A stretch of DNA of 64,000 nt, from positions 36,060,484 through 36,124,483 of the forward strand of contig OX578155.1 of NCBI GenBank assembly GCA_951213105.1, given 5' to 3'. This document shows, piece after piece, positions 44,382 through 58,000 of the stretch. The stretch comes from Amaurobius ferox (lineage: Eukaryota; Arthropoda; Arachnida; Araneae; Amaurobiidae). A program made the translations under genes and the position numbers. The notes below the pieces were generated by a model. It saw nothing but the letters and a program-made list of their open reading frames with translations. It was not told where the DNA came from and did no database searches. Position 1 is the stretch's first letter, and the number at the start of each line of letters is the position of its first letter.

Positions 44382-46249
44382 AAATGTTATTTTGCTTTCC
44401 AAATTTTATAATTTTTGACTAAAAGGCTTCATGAACCTTGTGCACTACTTAGAGGTTTTAGTGCGTATGTTGGTAGATATACCATTTTGCAAATTTTGGG
44501 TGCTTCTTAATGACAATTTCGTGCCAATTCTGCTATATATATTTATTTTACATAATATTTTGTGTCTTTTGTATATTCATCAGTGTTTGTTAAAGTAATG
44601 TTTGGCTACCAAGGTATACTATTTACAAAATACTTCGACTTTCTTGATATTTTAAGTTTTACTACTTACAGTGAAAAGTATTATCCAAACACAAAAAATT
44701 TAATCTACATTTTTAAGCACTAAATTATTTTCATATCTGATCCAGCTTAAGCTAATCCTGTTTCCTGATGTGGAACAATCAAATATTAACATGATTTAGC
44801 TTTAACTGTCTTTACAATTATATTCTGCAACTGTCAGCAAATAGTATTGAAATAGACAAATATGATTAATAAGCCACTGACTCACAGTTAATGAGAATAG
44901 TGCTAAAAAATTATTAAATCAGATGTCAGCATTTTGTGTGAAGTATAAATATAATCCCACAAGACAAATGCTTATTTCTCTCACGTAAACCAATGCTCTT
45001 TCTACCCAATATCTTCAATAAAACAATGCACATTACTACAAATTCTTTTCGCTTCTTATTATTATTTGATCTTTGAAATATTAAATTGCTTCAACAGATT
45101 AAACTTGGTAAGCTGAAGTTTATGGAAGAAAAAATTGACATTTTAAAAAAATTGCAGTAACTGCTTTCTTATAATATATATTTTTACCTAAATTATTCTT
45201 CAAAGTAAAAAGAAGGAAATCTGAGTGATACAAATAGCCAATAAAGCACAAGTAAGCTTTCCAATATATTTTAGCAGTAAAATTAGCTTACCTTTATAAA
45301 TAAAACTATTTCCCCGTAATATTGCAACTTTTTTCCACTTGCATTTATAATTGTTTTTTCTATTTCTTTAATCAATTTAGATTGCTAGGCCAACAACTTT
45401 ACAATACCATCCAATGGCCAAAATTTTTGATAACCTCACTCAATTTCAAGTAGGATTTTACTGGGTATTTCACTTTACTTCATGGAGAATACAAAATAGA
45501 TAAAAGGAATAATCCGCATTGTCCTGTATTTTAAAATTATGTCGATTTGAGAGCAATCAAAACAGGCTGTTTATTGAAAACCCAGAACAGCCGAGTACAT
45601 ATAGCAGCTGGTTGAGAAGCTGGTAACAAACTGTTTGTTGCAATATCAATATATTTATATAGTTTAATTAAATAAATAGTATTTATAAATATAAATTAAA
45701 TTCTCATCATTGATGATACAGCTTCATCAGGCCATCTTATAGGTTTTCTCTATAGTTCCTCTTTGTGGCTACTTCCCCAGTTTTGCTTTTTCCATCGACA
45801 TCAAACCATCAAAATAATATGCAAATTATATTCAATAATGAAAAAAATTTAATCCAATTGGACTTCCAGAATTAACATTTAGTCAAAAAAAATAAAATGT
45901 GCTCATTTAGTTAGAATTTGAGTTGTGATAATTTTTACATTTGTTTAAAATGTCAAAGCTGAGTTCAGTAATTGACATGCTCACAAAAACACATTTTGAT
46001 TTTATTAACATGATTTTAATAATGCTTTTTCAACTTTCAAACCTGTAATGTTATATATTTTATATTAATATAATAAAACTAACTTATAACCATTGAAAAT
46101 CAATGATGCAAGATACCGTATGTGCTTGTATAAATTTTTTCAGATATCGTTTTTACTTCCACTCAAACCAGAAAAATACTGAATAATGAAAAAAGAAAAC
46201 GAAAAAATAAATTATCATTAAAGGAGAAAAATAATTATTTTTTATTAGT
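44382..46249. other. Gene-free AT-rich stretch
   Basis: Nothing coding. A sequence 'cctgatgaagctgtatcatc' on the minus strand (about 45710-45732) starts like a hammerhead but lacks the rest. Confidence 0.5.
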
Positions 46250-49200
46250 GTATTAACATTAATTGAATGGAAATGAAAAACAGATGTTTCTTATAATGAA
46301 TCTAATAGAATATTTCAGTATAAACCACATATTTTATAAATTTTGTTTTTAGCAAATTAACTGAAATCCACATTTGAATCCAGTTTTGAAAACATATCTA
46401 AAGAATTCCAAATTTGTTGATCAACTGCTCATTGCTGAAATATTTTTACTCTATACAGAAAAGTGTTGAACATATTGGGTCTTACCACAGTCTGGTAAAT
46501 TTTTTATCATAGAGATATTTCTTCATTTATGTGTAACCATGTTAGTTTCCATATTTTAAATATCTACAAGCCCGTTTAGTTAGGTGACAGTTTGCTTACA
46601 AGAATGGTAATATGAATAGCCGTTGTTATAACATAGTTAAAAAAGAGTCTAATATTCAGCTTCACTTCTACAGAGAACTTTTTAATAAGAACAATGTAGC
46701 TGAATATTGGACTTGTCTTATTCAATATTTTTCACCAGATACTAGGGCCAGGATACCCCTCCAAAAAAACTTTGCTTCATGATTACTCGTGCACCCTTTT
46801 GGAGTAAGAATTAAATACTTACCAAATTTTAGCTTCCTACACATTATGGTATTTGAGATGTTTTTGAGCCGACAGAGAAACCCAACTCAAAAGGTAGCAC
46901 ACTCCCTGGAGAAAATTTCTAAGGTATTTACATCAACTTCTGGGGTAAGAACTGATTGCCTACCGAATTTCAGCTTCCTAGGCCTAACTGTTTTTGAGAT
47001 ATTTTTGTCTCAACATTGAATCCCACACATACGGATAAATTCAAAACATACTAATTAACAGTAAAATCAAATACATAAATTTAATTTGTTCATTTCTTTA
47101 TTTTTCAGAAGTATACAGCTAAAATTCTTAGATATAAGCAATACAATATTTTATAATAGATAATGTTCAACAAATATGAATATTTTTTTAAAACAAAACT
47201 AGATCCAGTCAAACTTTCTTTAAAATCTCCATACTTGAATTACTTGAATTCAGAAAATCCATACTTGAATTCAGAAAAACCTGTAAAAAATAAAATGTAT
47301 ACAGTTTTAAAGAATTCACATTTTTAACTATTTTACAAAATTAAATGAATAGAATATAATTTGTTCATTTCTTTATTTTTCAGAAGTATACAGCTAAAAT
47401 TCTTAGATATAAGCAATACAATATTTTATAATAGATAATGTTCAACAAATATGAATATTTTTTTAAAACAAAACTAGATCCAGTCAAACTTTCTTTAAAA
47501 TCTGACAAATCTTTAAAAAAATCTGCAAAGGCCTGACATAAACCACACAAGTCTTCATTTTTTTTTCTGTTAGGAATACTTTTTTTAAACTTTAAAATTT
47601 TAGTTGAAATTTATGCATTTGGATTGATATATACCATAAAGCAGTAGATTTTGATCACAAAAGTGAGGTTTTCAGTTCTATCGTTAGTCGTACTTGATAA
47701 AAAAAAATAACCACTGGCTGTCGGCTAGTTATACAAAAATGCAATTTTCTACAACCAAATATGACTTTTATGCAGGAGAAGCTGATTAAAAATAGTGTTG
47801 CTATCTTAGCTTATATGAAACATTTTCAAAAAATAATGTTTCATCGACAATGAAAATGCTTCTAAAATATTGGAATGATATGAAGCTTTAACTTTAGTGG
47901 CAACAAGTTGCTAAATTTTAATCCCCATTAGCATGGCATATTTCACATGTTATGTTTTGCGCCAACAGCCTTACCATGCTGAAAACACCGGTTCTCGTTA
48001 GATCACCGAAGTCAAGCAGCATCGGGCGCGGTTAGTACTTGGGTGGGTGACCACCTGGGAACACCGCATGCTGTTGGCACATTTCGGGCGCGGTAGCCCG
48101 GTGGTTTGCGCTGGATTTGCACGCTGCAGCAACTACCGCCGTGTTCATGCGGAGTACAATCACGTTAAACATGTGGATCCGAAAGTCCTTCCGAGAGGTT
48201 GGTGGTAGGGAAGGAGGGTACGGTCTCTGTGGATGCCTCCCCCACTGGGTTCCGGTCTAAATTATGTGGCACTTCCCGACTGTCCAAACAGTTATCATAC
48301 GCCTTTCTGGTACCGGTCATCCAATTAGTTGCTCATGTCCTCTGGATGAGGCGGACGGTTTGGGTCTTCAACACTTTTCTGGTAGGTCGGACGGTCTGGG
48401 TCTCAACAACATGTTATGTTTCTATATATATAATGGTAATTAGCAATTCTTCCTTTTATGCAATATTTTCATCATATGTTTACAAACTGATCATTGTGAA
48501 CACTCAGGGCTGTGCAGTCGTTAGTAAAAATATACAGACTCTGACTCCAAAATTAAACAATGTAAAAGTAATTTTATCTTGGAATATTAAATTCTTTTAT
48601 TAGTCAAAATAGTTTTAAAAAATCATTAAATGTTTACCAATTAAAAAACTAATGAATTGAAAAACTAAAAATTACTATCTATGACAGTCACTGTTTTAGC
48701 AATAACTTTTATAAACAAATAATATGTGAGCACTATTTTATTTAGATATAAGTTGCTATACTACACTACCTAAAAATTAAATGTGACCTGAGCAAACTAA
48801 ATATATGCACCCACTATTCAGTGGAATAGGGTGTGGGCAATAAATGTAATTGATATGTTGATGCATAGTGGTGGTGTCCCAAGCTCGCAGTAACTTTTTA
48901 AGACAAATGAGTTATGTATTACATGTGCAATATATGAAACAGATTAAAATCCGTCCTCTGATGATTGCAGTTTAAATTGAATTTGATCCTTTTCACAATA
49001 GTTGCAATTTAATTTGAAACAGGACATTTTCACAAGATACAATTTAAATCTAAAACCAGTAACTTTTACAGCTGATTTCAAATTGTTTCGCTTGCTTATA
49101 TGAAACTAAAAATCAAAATAATATTAGCATTTATCCTAAAAAAATTTAGTTGACTAAATTAATTATTGTACAATTTACATCTAAAACCAGTAACTTTTAC

Positions 49201-50251
49201 AGCTGATTTCAAATTGTTTAGCTTGCTTATATAAAACTGAAAATCAGAATAAAATTAGCATTTATTCTAAGAAATTTTAGTTGACTAGATTGATTATTGT
49301 AATGAAAATTAAAATTTTCAAAACTTTAATTTCAAAAATGCTAAATTAATTTTCTTGAATATATTTCTTTACTCAGTGAGCTGCTTGCATGCACACTGCA
49401 CAGGTCAGATGTTTCCAAACGATCATCGGAAAGTCCTTGAAAATGAAATGACTAACCCACATGTGTGTGTTTAAGAGACTGATAAACAAATCACGAGAAT
49501 TCAAATTGCAGATTATGAATTAAAATGACTACAGCAAGATAGTATTTATATGATAGATGTGTTTGTCATTATAAAAATTTACTTAGCATATATTATAAAT
49601 ATGGAACAGTTTACCCCTCAAAGTCCTATATACAAGTATTTGACTTTTAACAGCATAGCAACATCTAACGTTTACTTAAATTCATCCATTTTACACTTTT
49701 TAATCACCAATTAAGGAATTTCTAATTTACAGTATATCAACTAGGAATAGTAAATGCCAAGCACTGAAATTAATGTGACAAAAACATAAAGTAACTTGTT
49801 CACAAACTTAAGGGATCAGAGCAGAGATGTCTGCTGACATCAGCAATGGATTTTTCAGTCCTTCAAGAAATGAGCTCATTCTACACACTTTAAATTCCTG
49901 TAACAAATTAAATCAGAATTAGTATCACTTTATAACCCTTGGTAAAAAAAAAGCTCATCAAAACTGCTTGTACTCAACTATTAGAATGAATATTTTGAAA
50001 TTATGGTATCTAGCTGTAGATAAAAATTCATGGTAATAAACATCAGACTTGAACTTGAATACCACACGCACCTTGAAAAATATTTCTAAATAGATTTTCT
50101 ATCAATATTTCTGTTTATCAATATTGATAGAAAATATATAAAAACACGTATCCATCACTTCAAATGAGAATTTGTAAAAAAAATTAAAACTTCAGAATCC
50201 AAATTTGTGGAAACATGAAAGAAAAAAATGGTCAAATAATACTATTTATTT
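46250..50251. repeat. Segmental duplication, copy B (partner 1-3649)
   Basis: Colinear with the start of the window at an offset of 46249 bases, which grows to about 46602 because copy B has two extra segments. One (about 47356-47520) is a tandem duplication of the neighbouring attttgttcatttcttta region. The other (47691-47877) has no counterpart in copy A and joins at a shared 'atatgaagc'. The end of homology is at about 50251, in the same tatttattt run as in copy A. No protein gene. Confidence 0.93.
47958..48410 (+). mobile_element. 5S-headed composite SINE (duplicate of the one at 1356)
   Basis: The 5S head is 47961-48078; body and (CAA)n tail run to about 48410. It is at the same place in the duplicated block and has the same target-site repeat, so it was copied with the block and does not represent a second insertion. 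It differs from the first by single bases, for example ccatgctg for ccgtgctg and cactgggtt for cattgggtt. Confidence 0.9.
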
Positions 50252-51768
50252 TGCCTGTTAAGTTTTTACTGCAATTAAAGTACAAATGACTGTTAATTTT
50301 TTACGATGATTAAAATATACATTTATGAAAAAAATATGCACAAAAACATTTGTAAACTGGAATCAAACTATCCAGTGGTATAACGACACACATTAAGCAT
50401 CCCACCCTACTGAAAAGATGTGATCTCAGAATACACAGCTAATGTACTTCAGTAATATGTGATATGAGTGTCCCACCATCGAAACCTATAGATTATTACT
50501 TCAAAACAAAATTATGAACGTTTATTTCACGACCAAAAATAGTCTATTTTTTCAGCTAATCCAGCAATCCGACTTGAAATATGGCACACCCCATCCTAGT
50601 CAAGCTGATCAGATATACAACTCAATACCAATTTTACTTCTTACCTAAATTAAGACCGGTCTTGGTCATGTCAAATTTTCCAATTTGATGTAGATTTGGG
50701 CTAGTCTAAATTTTCTAATTTAATACAGGCTTGGGCTGGGCTTAATTTTTAAAATTTTTTGGGTCTGATCAGGCCTTAAAACCTTTGTTCTGGACTTATT
50801 TTTTAAAAGTAAAGTAAAATAAATTATTTTAATATATAAAACATTCCTCATTGTATTATGTTAAATAACAACTTTCACATATGTATTAAATATGCCCAAA
50901 TTCTGTATTCACACAAGTTAGCAAAATGAAAATATAACAAATAATGCTGCATAATATGCTATGACATTCTGCTAATAATGAGTGAATAATTCAGGGTAAG
51001 AAATTTCAGCTCAGAGTTCATTCACCAAAAGTTTTTCACATACCAGTATCATATAAATATAATAGTTGTGCTTAACTCTTTTGGCATTTTTTCTCGAAAA
51101 AAAAAATAATAATAATTGCAGTAAAATTTATAGAAAATTATGTAAAAAAATTAACATAAATATATACATAAAATATCAGCGATTAAGACGTTGTTTACAG
51201 ATGTAATGGACAAAATGTTGTTACACAAATATTGATTTACAATTGCAAAATCTGCAAGACACTATTTTCAAGAATCCCGGATATACACGTAAAATGCGCT
51301 TAAATACAAACCGCCTATTGCACAGAAGTGTATTGCCACTCAGTCACTGTATAGAAGAGAACATACATTTCATATTAACATTGACGAATCATGGGAGAAT
51401 GTGGCCCGGCAATCTTTTCTGAAGAGCTCCCCTCCCCCTAACAGCCAATTTGAAAAAAAAAAAAAGAAAAGTTCTTAAAAATAAACACGTTGAATCTTGT
51501 TCTATACAAATCTTGCTACGGTTTTCTTTTCATCTAATAAACATACTTGAAGTATTTGCACCCAAAACTTTGAACAGAAATTAAATTAAAATGATAATAA
51601 TAATATTTTATGAAAATATTAAATGACACAAGTGTTTATATATTATACATTTTTATTTGTTAAACTGTGCGGTAAATATTGATATTACAGCACAATACTA
51701 AGGAAGGAGCTAAAACTTCTTAGAGTACTTTAAATTGGACGTTTTCTGGCTTTCGCAGCAACAAAGTG
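50252..51768. other. Gene-free stretch before a hAT fragment
   Basis: No ORF of note. A short patch at 51395-51445 ('gtggcccggcaatcttttct' and a C-rich run) may be noncoding 3' sequence of the hAT element that follows. Confidence 0.45.
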
Positions 51769-52065
51769 TCAATAACATGTAAAATCTAACGTTTTAACAA
51801 GATCATTTTCAATGCTAAGAATTGACAGATGCCTCTTTTCAGTCCGTACGCTTCTTAAGTTGTTTCTGATTAGTTTTAATTTAGAGAATGACCTTTCCCC
51901 ACTAGCGTTGAATATCATCAAACACAGAAGTACTATTACGAAAAAGAAGTACAGTATGAAGTACTATTTCAACATTTGGAAACGCTTGAATTATGTTTTC
52001 TCCACATAAATACGAATACAAGCTATTTAAATCCACTTTTTGGGATTCATTTTCGAGTTCGTCCT
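51769..52065 (-). pseudogene. hAT-family transposase C-terminus (dimerisation region), decayed
   Basis: Read on the minus strand from about 52065, one frame gives an acidic stretch followed by QAFPNVEIVL. After a frameshift near 51920, the next frame gives NASGERSFSKLKLIRN, then RSVRTEKRHLSILSIEND, ending at a TGA at 51769. (A/S)xERSFSKLK and LSIEN are the signature of the hAT dimerisation domain in hAT transposases and ZMYM1-like domesticated relatives. Nothing of the catalytic RNase-H-like core is visible. The plus ORF 51812-52009 is the antisense shadow. Confidence 0.85.
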
Positions 52066-53219
52066 TATTTCCTTCTTCACTATTAAAAATCTTAAGAATT
52101 TTTTTTTTCTTGAAGACTTTTTAATTTTATTTTTCGTTCAAAATGAGGCCCTCCTCTGAAGTGGGGTCCCTGGCATTCGCCAGTATGTTAATTCACCACT
52201 GTATCTTAACTACTATTACTATTTTGCATGAAACAAACAGATATATAGTTACAGCCTGCATATCGTGTTAACAGATATTTCACTTTCGTATTAAGTAGTC
52301 TCAATAGTATATGCTATCACAGCCTTCATAGTTTGGACGAGGACTCTGTGTTGAAGTTGATAGATGCTAATATAAATGCCAGAATAAATTGTGCAATAAA
52401 AAAAATTACGGAAGTGTATAAGATTCCCAAATTTGCATGCCATATAATAAATATGCTATATGTGAAATCTGCAACAAAATATGGCTTGGGTTGTTCACTT
52501 TATTCACATAAGAATACAAAATAAGGAATGCTTAAAAACAAAACACATATTACACTTAGGACTCAAAAACATACAAAACGCATTATGCAAATAATAATTA
52601 TTTAAACCATTGTTTTCGGATATTAATTTAATTATAATTTATTGAAAAACTGCTATATCTAAAGGGAATTTCAACAATTTATAAATAGCATCACATACAC
52701 ATCCTGACAGATTCTTCATGGAAACTATGTGAAAAAGTATGGCATTGCAAAACTTCAAGTACCGATAAAGTCCGGAATGGATAGAAATATTTTGTATGGT
52801 CATGATGAATAACTGAGTGCGATTATATGCTATGTTTCTATAAAATATTTCCAATAAATTTTACTCAAACATCCATTCATAGTGTACTAGTTTACATTGT
52901 TTAACATTAGAAGTGGGGGAATTACTTTAATCGCAGATATATATTTTTAAATTGGATCCAGTCAGGTCATTTTGTACAGTTCTAAATTAGTAAATTGGGC
53001 GATCGGTATACATTAAAATAAAATTTTATGACCACACATTCAAATGAACAAGTGATCACACAAGTAATTTATCTAATGATCGTCAAACTGGTATAGATTT
53101 AAGAATAAACTTCCTATGTTTCTTTTAAATAAACAAATCATAACTCACCAATCAGAATATTTTCCATATTGTCTGCCGTATATCCGAAATCATTCTTCAT
53201 CATAGAGTTCCGTCCAGAA
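52066..53219. other. Gene-free stretch
   Basis: AT-rich, with short ORFs of no recognisable content (52333-52524 plus, 52639-52854 minus). Confidence 0.45.
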
Positions 53220-53530
53220 CAGAGCACCAGGCGCGAAGCGCCTTTAATCTCCAATCTCTAGGTGTGGTTCTTATCTTCATACTGTATCATTATTTCATTG
53301 GTCCATAGTTGGAGGTTCGGGGTTTTTGATTTACTGTTTTTATTGTTTGTCCTAGCTCCTAGTGTGGCAGTTTGTTGCACATTAAGAGTTTAAGCAGTTT
53401 GGGGGGGTGGGGGGGTTGATGCAGATCTTAGGGTTACCTAGCATTTTAGCAGTTTAGAATTTAAAACATTTTGTAGAAAACTAAAGATCGCGAGTTTTCT
53501 TTAATATCAATTGGTTAAGGTGGGACGTTC

Positions 53531-56164
53531 CTAGTACCGAATATCAAAGTTAAATACCGAGCGGGGTCTCTTACGAGATTTAGCCTTGCGATGATCATAG
53601 TCATGCAGATTAAATAATAGTTCATTGGGGACAAATGGCAGATTTTTGTAAAATTTAAGCGCTAGCTTTTTGATTTGGGTTCTAACAGTTTTTATTTTGA
53701 AGTCTTTCCTGATTACCGAGTTTCTTAAGTATCTAGGGGCTTTCCTTATAATCCTTAGGGTTTTGTTTTGTCTTGTCTCTAATAAGTCTATAGTAGTTTT
53801 ACAGGCATATTATTTTGATAACTTAGATTTCCTTTTCCTATCATTGGGTATAAGGCTCCTATGGTTATATACGCTTTTTTGATTATGTTCGTTACGTGCA
53901 GTTTCCAAGTTAGGTGGGAGTCTATCGTTACACCTAGGTATTTAGTAGATTTTTCCGCTTTTAGGGCATGGTTGTTTATGTACAGAGGAGGCGGAGGTTT
54001 ACGTTTTCTAGAGAAATAAATCCAATGACATTTTTTGGGATTTAATTTTATTCGCCATTTTTCCAGCCTTGTTTGGAGTATGTCTAAGTGTTGTTGTAGC
54101 TGTCTGTGCATTACTGAGACGTAAAGGTGTTTTGCAAGTATCGCGCTGTCGGCTGCATAGGGTGCCAGCTCCGTGTCTGGGGTCCTGGGAATGTCATTTA
54201 GATATATGTTAAAGAGTGTCGGGCCCAGGATGGATCCTTGCGGTACACTATATTTAATGAGCTTGGGTGTAGATAAGTTATTTTTTACTCTGACTTGAAA
54301 GTGTCTGTTATTTAGGTATGAGATTAAAAGTTTGACAAGTGCGTCAGGGACTTTTAGAGTGATCAATTTGTAAGCTAATCCATAGTACCACACTTTATCA
54401 AAGGCTTTTTAGATGTCAAGAAAAATCGCAGCTGTGGGTGTCTTATTATTAAAACCAGACGAAATGCACTCTACCACTCTCAGCAATTGATGAGTTGTGG
54501 AGTGTTTTGGCCAAAATCCAAACTGCTCCGGAATGATAATGTCATTCTCAATAAGGTGCGTGTTCAGTCTCTTAAGGATTATTTTCTCAGTAATACTACT
54601 AAGTGTCGGTAACAAATTGATTGGTCTGTAGTTGGCTGGAATTGAGGCATCCTCACCAGGTTTGTGGATCGCTATAATTATCGCTTTCTTCCATTCTTTG
54701 GGGAAATAATTTAGTTCTAATATTTTATATATTAAGATAGTCACAAGTAAAATTATTTAAGGGTAGGTTTTTTACCGCGATATTCCTGATTTTGTCGTGC
54801 CCTGGGCTTTTACGGTTTTTGATAATCTCTACTGTCTCTTGCGGGGTGGCTGGGTTAATCTCAGCCGTGACCGAGGAATTCCTGAAATTGTTTAGAGTTT
54901 GCGTAACCATTCTTAGGGTGTCCTGATACATTAGATCGTGGTTTGGTTCAAATTGCTTTTCGTAATGCTTAGCAAGCGCCTCTGCCTTTTCTTCGTCTGA
55001 GTACGCAATATTAGCGCCATCTATTAGTGGCGGGAGTTTAATTTTAGGTTTTCTGAGTCTTTTAACAAATTGCCAGAGCGATACGTCTTCCTGGCTAAGG
55101 GATTCGATTAATTCTTTATACTGTTTCTGTTTTTCTGCGACAATTTTTTCACTGACTTTACACGTGAGTCTATTAAGCTCCCTTTTAAGGGTAGGGTCTC
55201 TGATAGCCTGCCATGTCTTACGCATTCTATTTCCCTGCTTAACTAACTGTTTGACATGGTGGGAAAGTGTTGGCATTTTTGGTGACTCACGATGTATTGT
55301 GGCAGAAGCAATAGCTCTCCTGATTTCTGTTGTGAGTGTGTGCGTGGCTTAGTCAATATCCGCCGTACTCATAATGTTGGGTACTGCTAAGTGCGGCTCG
55401 AAAAGTGCTCTTTTGAATACGTTCCAGTTCACCCTCTCTTGTCCCAGAGAGGCTGGATGGGGAGTGTTGAAATCGAATGTCACCAATACCGGTAGATGAT
55501 TCGAGTCGAATTCATCCAGGGTATCAATTGTGTGAGCGTATTCTATGTTTCTCGTTAGGACAAAGTTTATGAATGAGCCATTGGCACCTGAGAAGCAGGT
55601 TGGTCTCGACGGTGCAATGATGTCAGTGTTTGTTGTGTTTAGCAATCTATGTATCTGTGTACCGCGTGTGTTGGCTCTCCTGCTGCCCCACGCTCGGTGG
55701 TGTGCATTGAAGTCGCCCGCGAGTATTGTGTTCGGATATCGCAAGAAAAGCAGTTCCAGCTGCGCAGCTACATTTATACCACTCATGTTTTTGACATATA
55801 TTTAAGTTAGGATAAATGGGTTTACATTATTTATTTTAATTTTTATACTAGTATTTTCTATACCTTGAAGATTTATGTTGTTTATTTCCTCATGAGGAAT
55901 ATTACTTTTAATATATATTGCTGTTCCTCCATGGGGATTTCTAGCAGTTATATTTGAGCTAAGGGTATGATAGCTATTATAGTTTGCTATGTTTCGTTTG
56001 TCGTTTTTTCTAACTTCAGTTTCCTGGATTAGCAGGGCATCTACATCATTTTCATTTACGTAGCTCCTAAGTTCATTTATTCTTGGAGATATGCCGTTCG
56101 CATTCCAAAATATTATTTTAAAACTTCCTTTTTGGGACCTATTCATGCCGTGTTTGTTTCTCAC
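53531..56164 (-). pseudogene. LINE ORF2 (endonuclease-RT), broken, catalytic residues mutated
   Basis: The endonuclease has FWNANG, LIQETE, GGTAIYIK and AGDFNAHH, but the usual SDHLP is SNHLP (D to N). The RT has NYRPINLLP, SVPQGSILGP and KYLGVTIDSHLTW; the YADD box is YAAD (D to A), so polymerase activity should be lost. Stops are seen near 55801, 55350 and 54410 (Gln to stop in FLDIQKAFDK), with frame changes near 54730 and 53800. After a deletion around 53800 the C-terminus resumes as TLRIIRKAPRYLRNS and LLFNLHDYD, and ends at 53531. Confidence 0.92.
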
Positions 56165-57963
56165 TGTTTTTATTAAATTCCGCTATTAATTTAAAAGCCT
56201 CAAAGACCATTTGCATTGGATCGCTCTTTTTTTTAATTAACTCAGCGAGCTGCATCAACAGATGTTTTATATCGTCTAGGTTGAACATACTGATAAATCC
56301 TCTGACGAGGTTGAGGATTTCATCCATCTTTTCATCATTGGATTTACCAGCTAGTTCAGTCTCAGCTTCCATTTCCTCAGTCTCAGCAACAATTTCCTCT
56401 GTCTCAACCGCGGTTTGATCTGTTTTGTGAGTATCCTTTTGGACCTTGGTAGTCTTTTCTTTTTTTTAAGCCGATTTGTCTAACTGCTGTGTTTGCGCGA
56501 GCTCTTCTTCTCTGGCGCGTTTATTTTTCTGCCATTCCTGAACCTTATTTTCTGATCTTAATTTTGCTTCTCTTGCCTCTTTGGCGGCTTTATCAATTGC
56601 TATCCTCTGTTTTATGTCTTCATGAGCTATTCTCACTTCCTCCACAGTCATTTCTCTGGAGGTCGACGGTTTAGGGGCCTGCTCTTGCACCGATCTGGTA
56701 GGAGCTGAAGTTTGAGTTCTTTTAACCTGCGGCACAGAGTGCGAGGTGCCCTGATGGGGTGCCTGAGGATTTAGACCGAGGGCCTTTTGCCTCCAAGGGG
56801 GTATCTGATTTTGGGGGGAGGGGGGCATACCCCGGTGCCTTTCCTCTGTTCCAGGGTTTCTTCGGGCATTGCCTGAAGTTCGCCGGGTGGTCTCCATTGC
56901 AGTTCGCACACGTTGCCTTCTCCGTCCTTGGTCTTTGGCAGTCCCGTGTGAAGTGTTCTTCAGCACACTTAAGGCACTTTGATGGCATGCTGCAATTCTC
57001 AGAGGAATGATTGAATTGCTGGCACCGGTAGCAGATTTTAAAGCCCCGTGCTCTGAAGGCCTCTACCTTTACAGCCAAGTATCCTAATATTGTCGGTCGG
57101 TATTCCCTCTGCCAGTCTTCCGTAGGCCTAATGCTGACTAAAAAGATCTGCAAGGGCAATCTCGTTTTTGTGTTTCTCAGTTGAGAAACCCGGACTACAT
57201 CTAATCCTTCGGATGTTAGAGTGATTTCTATTTCCTCAATGTTATAGTTTGTTGGTAGCCCCTTCAAAACTACCTTTTTGGGCCTTTCCGTCTTTAAGTT
57301 TAAACTGTGGAAGGGGATTTTCTCACTAGATAAATGGCGTTGTACAACCCTATAGGCGTCAGCGTCATTTGGAATCAATTTTAGCATGTCTCCTGTGAGC
57401 TTGCCAGATACTTCATTACCTGAGATTTCATTTAATTTTTTAAGGAGAGCCTGGTAATTGTCATTAAACTTGATGAAAAAGCATTCCGCTTTTGAGTCTT
57501 TTTTCTCAACCTCTACACTATTTTGAACCGTTTTTGGTTTTGGTGCACTTTTGAACACTACAGGTTGCGCGACAATTTCAGCATAACTCTTAGTTTTAAC
57601 ATTATCATTTACATCATTATCAATTTTTTCACTACAAGCCATGTTATCCTGGTCATTAGATTTTAAGTTTAATTCTCCATTCTGGTTTTTAGTAGGAGCA
57701 TCCATAGTAGACTGCCCCTCTATCTTCTTCTTTTTATTTGGATTTTCAACAGGTTTAAGTTTATCTTCATCTTTAATTTCTTTAATTAAGCCTAGTTCTA
57801 TCATTTTACATTTAATTACATCACTATAATTACTTCCTTCACAGTTATAAATCTCATTTAAATTACTAGCATAAAACCTATCCAAATTCTGGACCAACAA
57901 AAAAGAATTTACAGAAAGAAACGATCCTGGAGACTTGGTCCTCGTCCCGTCCGAGTAGTCCAT
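56139..57963 (-). pseudogene. LINE ORF1: zinc-knuckle protein, N-terminal 413 codons open then frameshifted
   Basis: Starting at Met 57963: a Lys/Asn-rich N-terminus (about 150 residues), then the domain that precedes zinc knuckles in jockey-group ORF1 (around VVLKGLPTNYNIEEIE, residues 230-310). Three CCHC-type knuckles follow: CYRCQQFNHSSENC, CLKCAEEHFTRDC and CANCNGDHPANFRQC. After KKPWNRG the coding sense moves to the frame of 56966-56466 (Pro/Gln-rich, then coiled-coil EMTVEEVRIAHEDIK). The tail frame 56372-56139 comes last. The protein would bind LINE RNA. Confidence 0.9.
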
Positions 57964-58000
57964 TTGTCAGTAGCTCCCTGATGTGTATGTATGATGTGTA

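Larger units (their letters stand above)
53220..58000 (-). mobile_element. Jockey-like LINE, near full length (JK1-b)
   Basis: Minus-strand relative of the element at 3692-6957. ORF1 starts at 57963; ORF2 ends at 53531. About 300 bp of 3' UTR follows, in which a small hairpin, GGCGC-gaa-GCGCC (53230-53242), sits near the probable 3' end. The exact ends and target-site duplications are not resolved. Lesions in both ORFs make it inactive, including loss of the RT catalytic pair. Confidence 0.9.

Noticed and set aside
45700..45740. Hammerhead start CTGATGA on the minus strand
   Set aside because: No stem II directly after it and no GAAA box at the right place.
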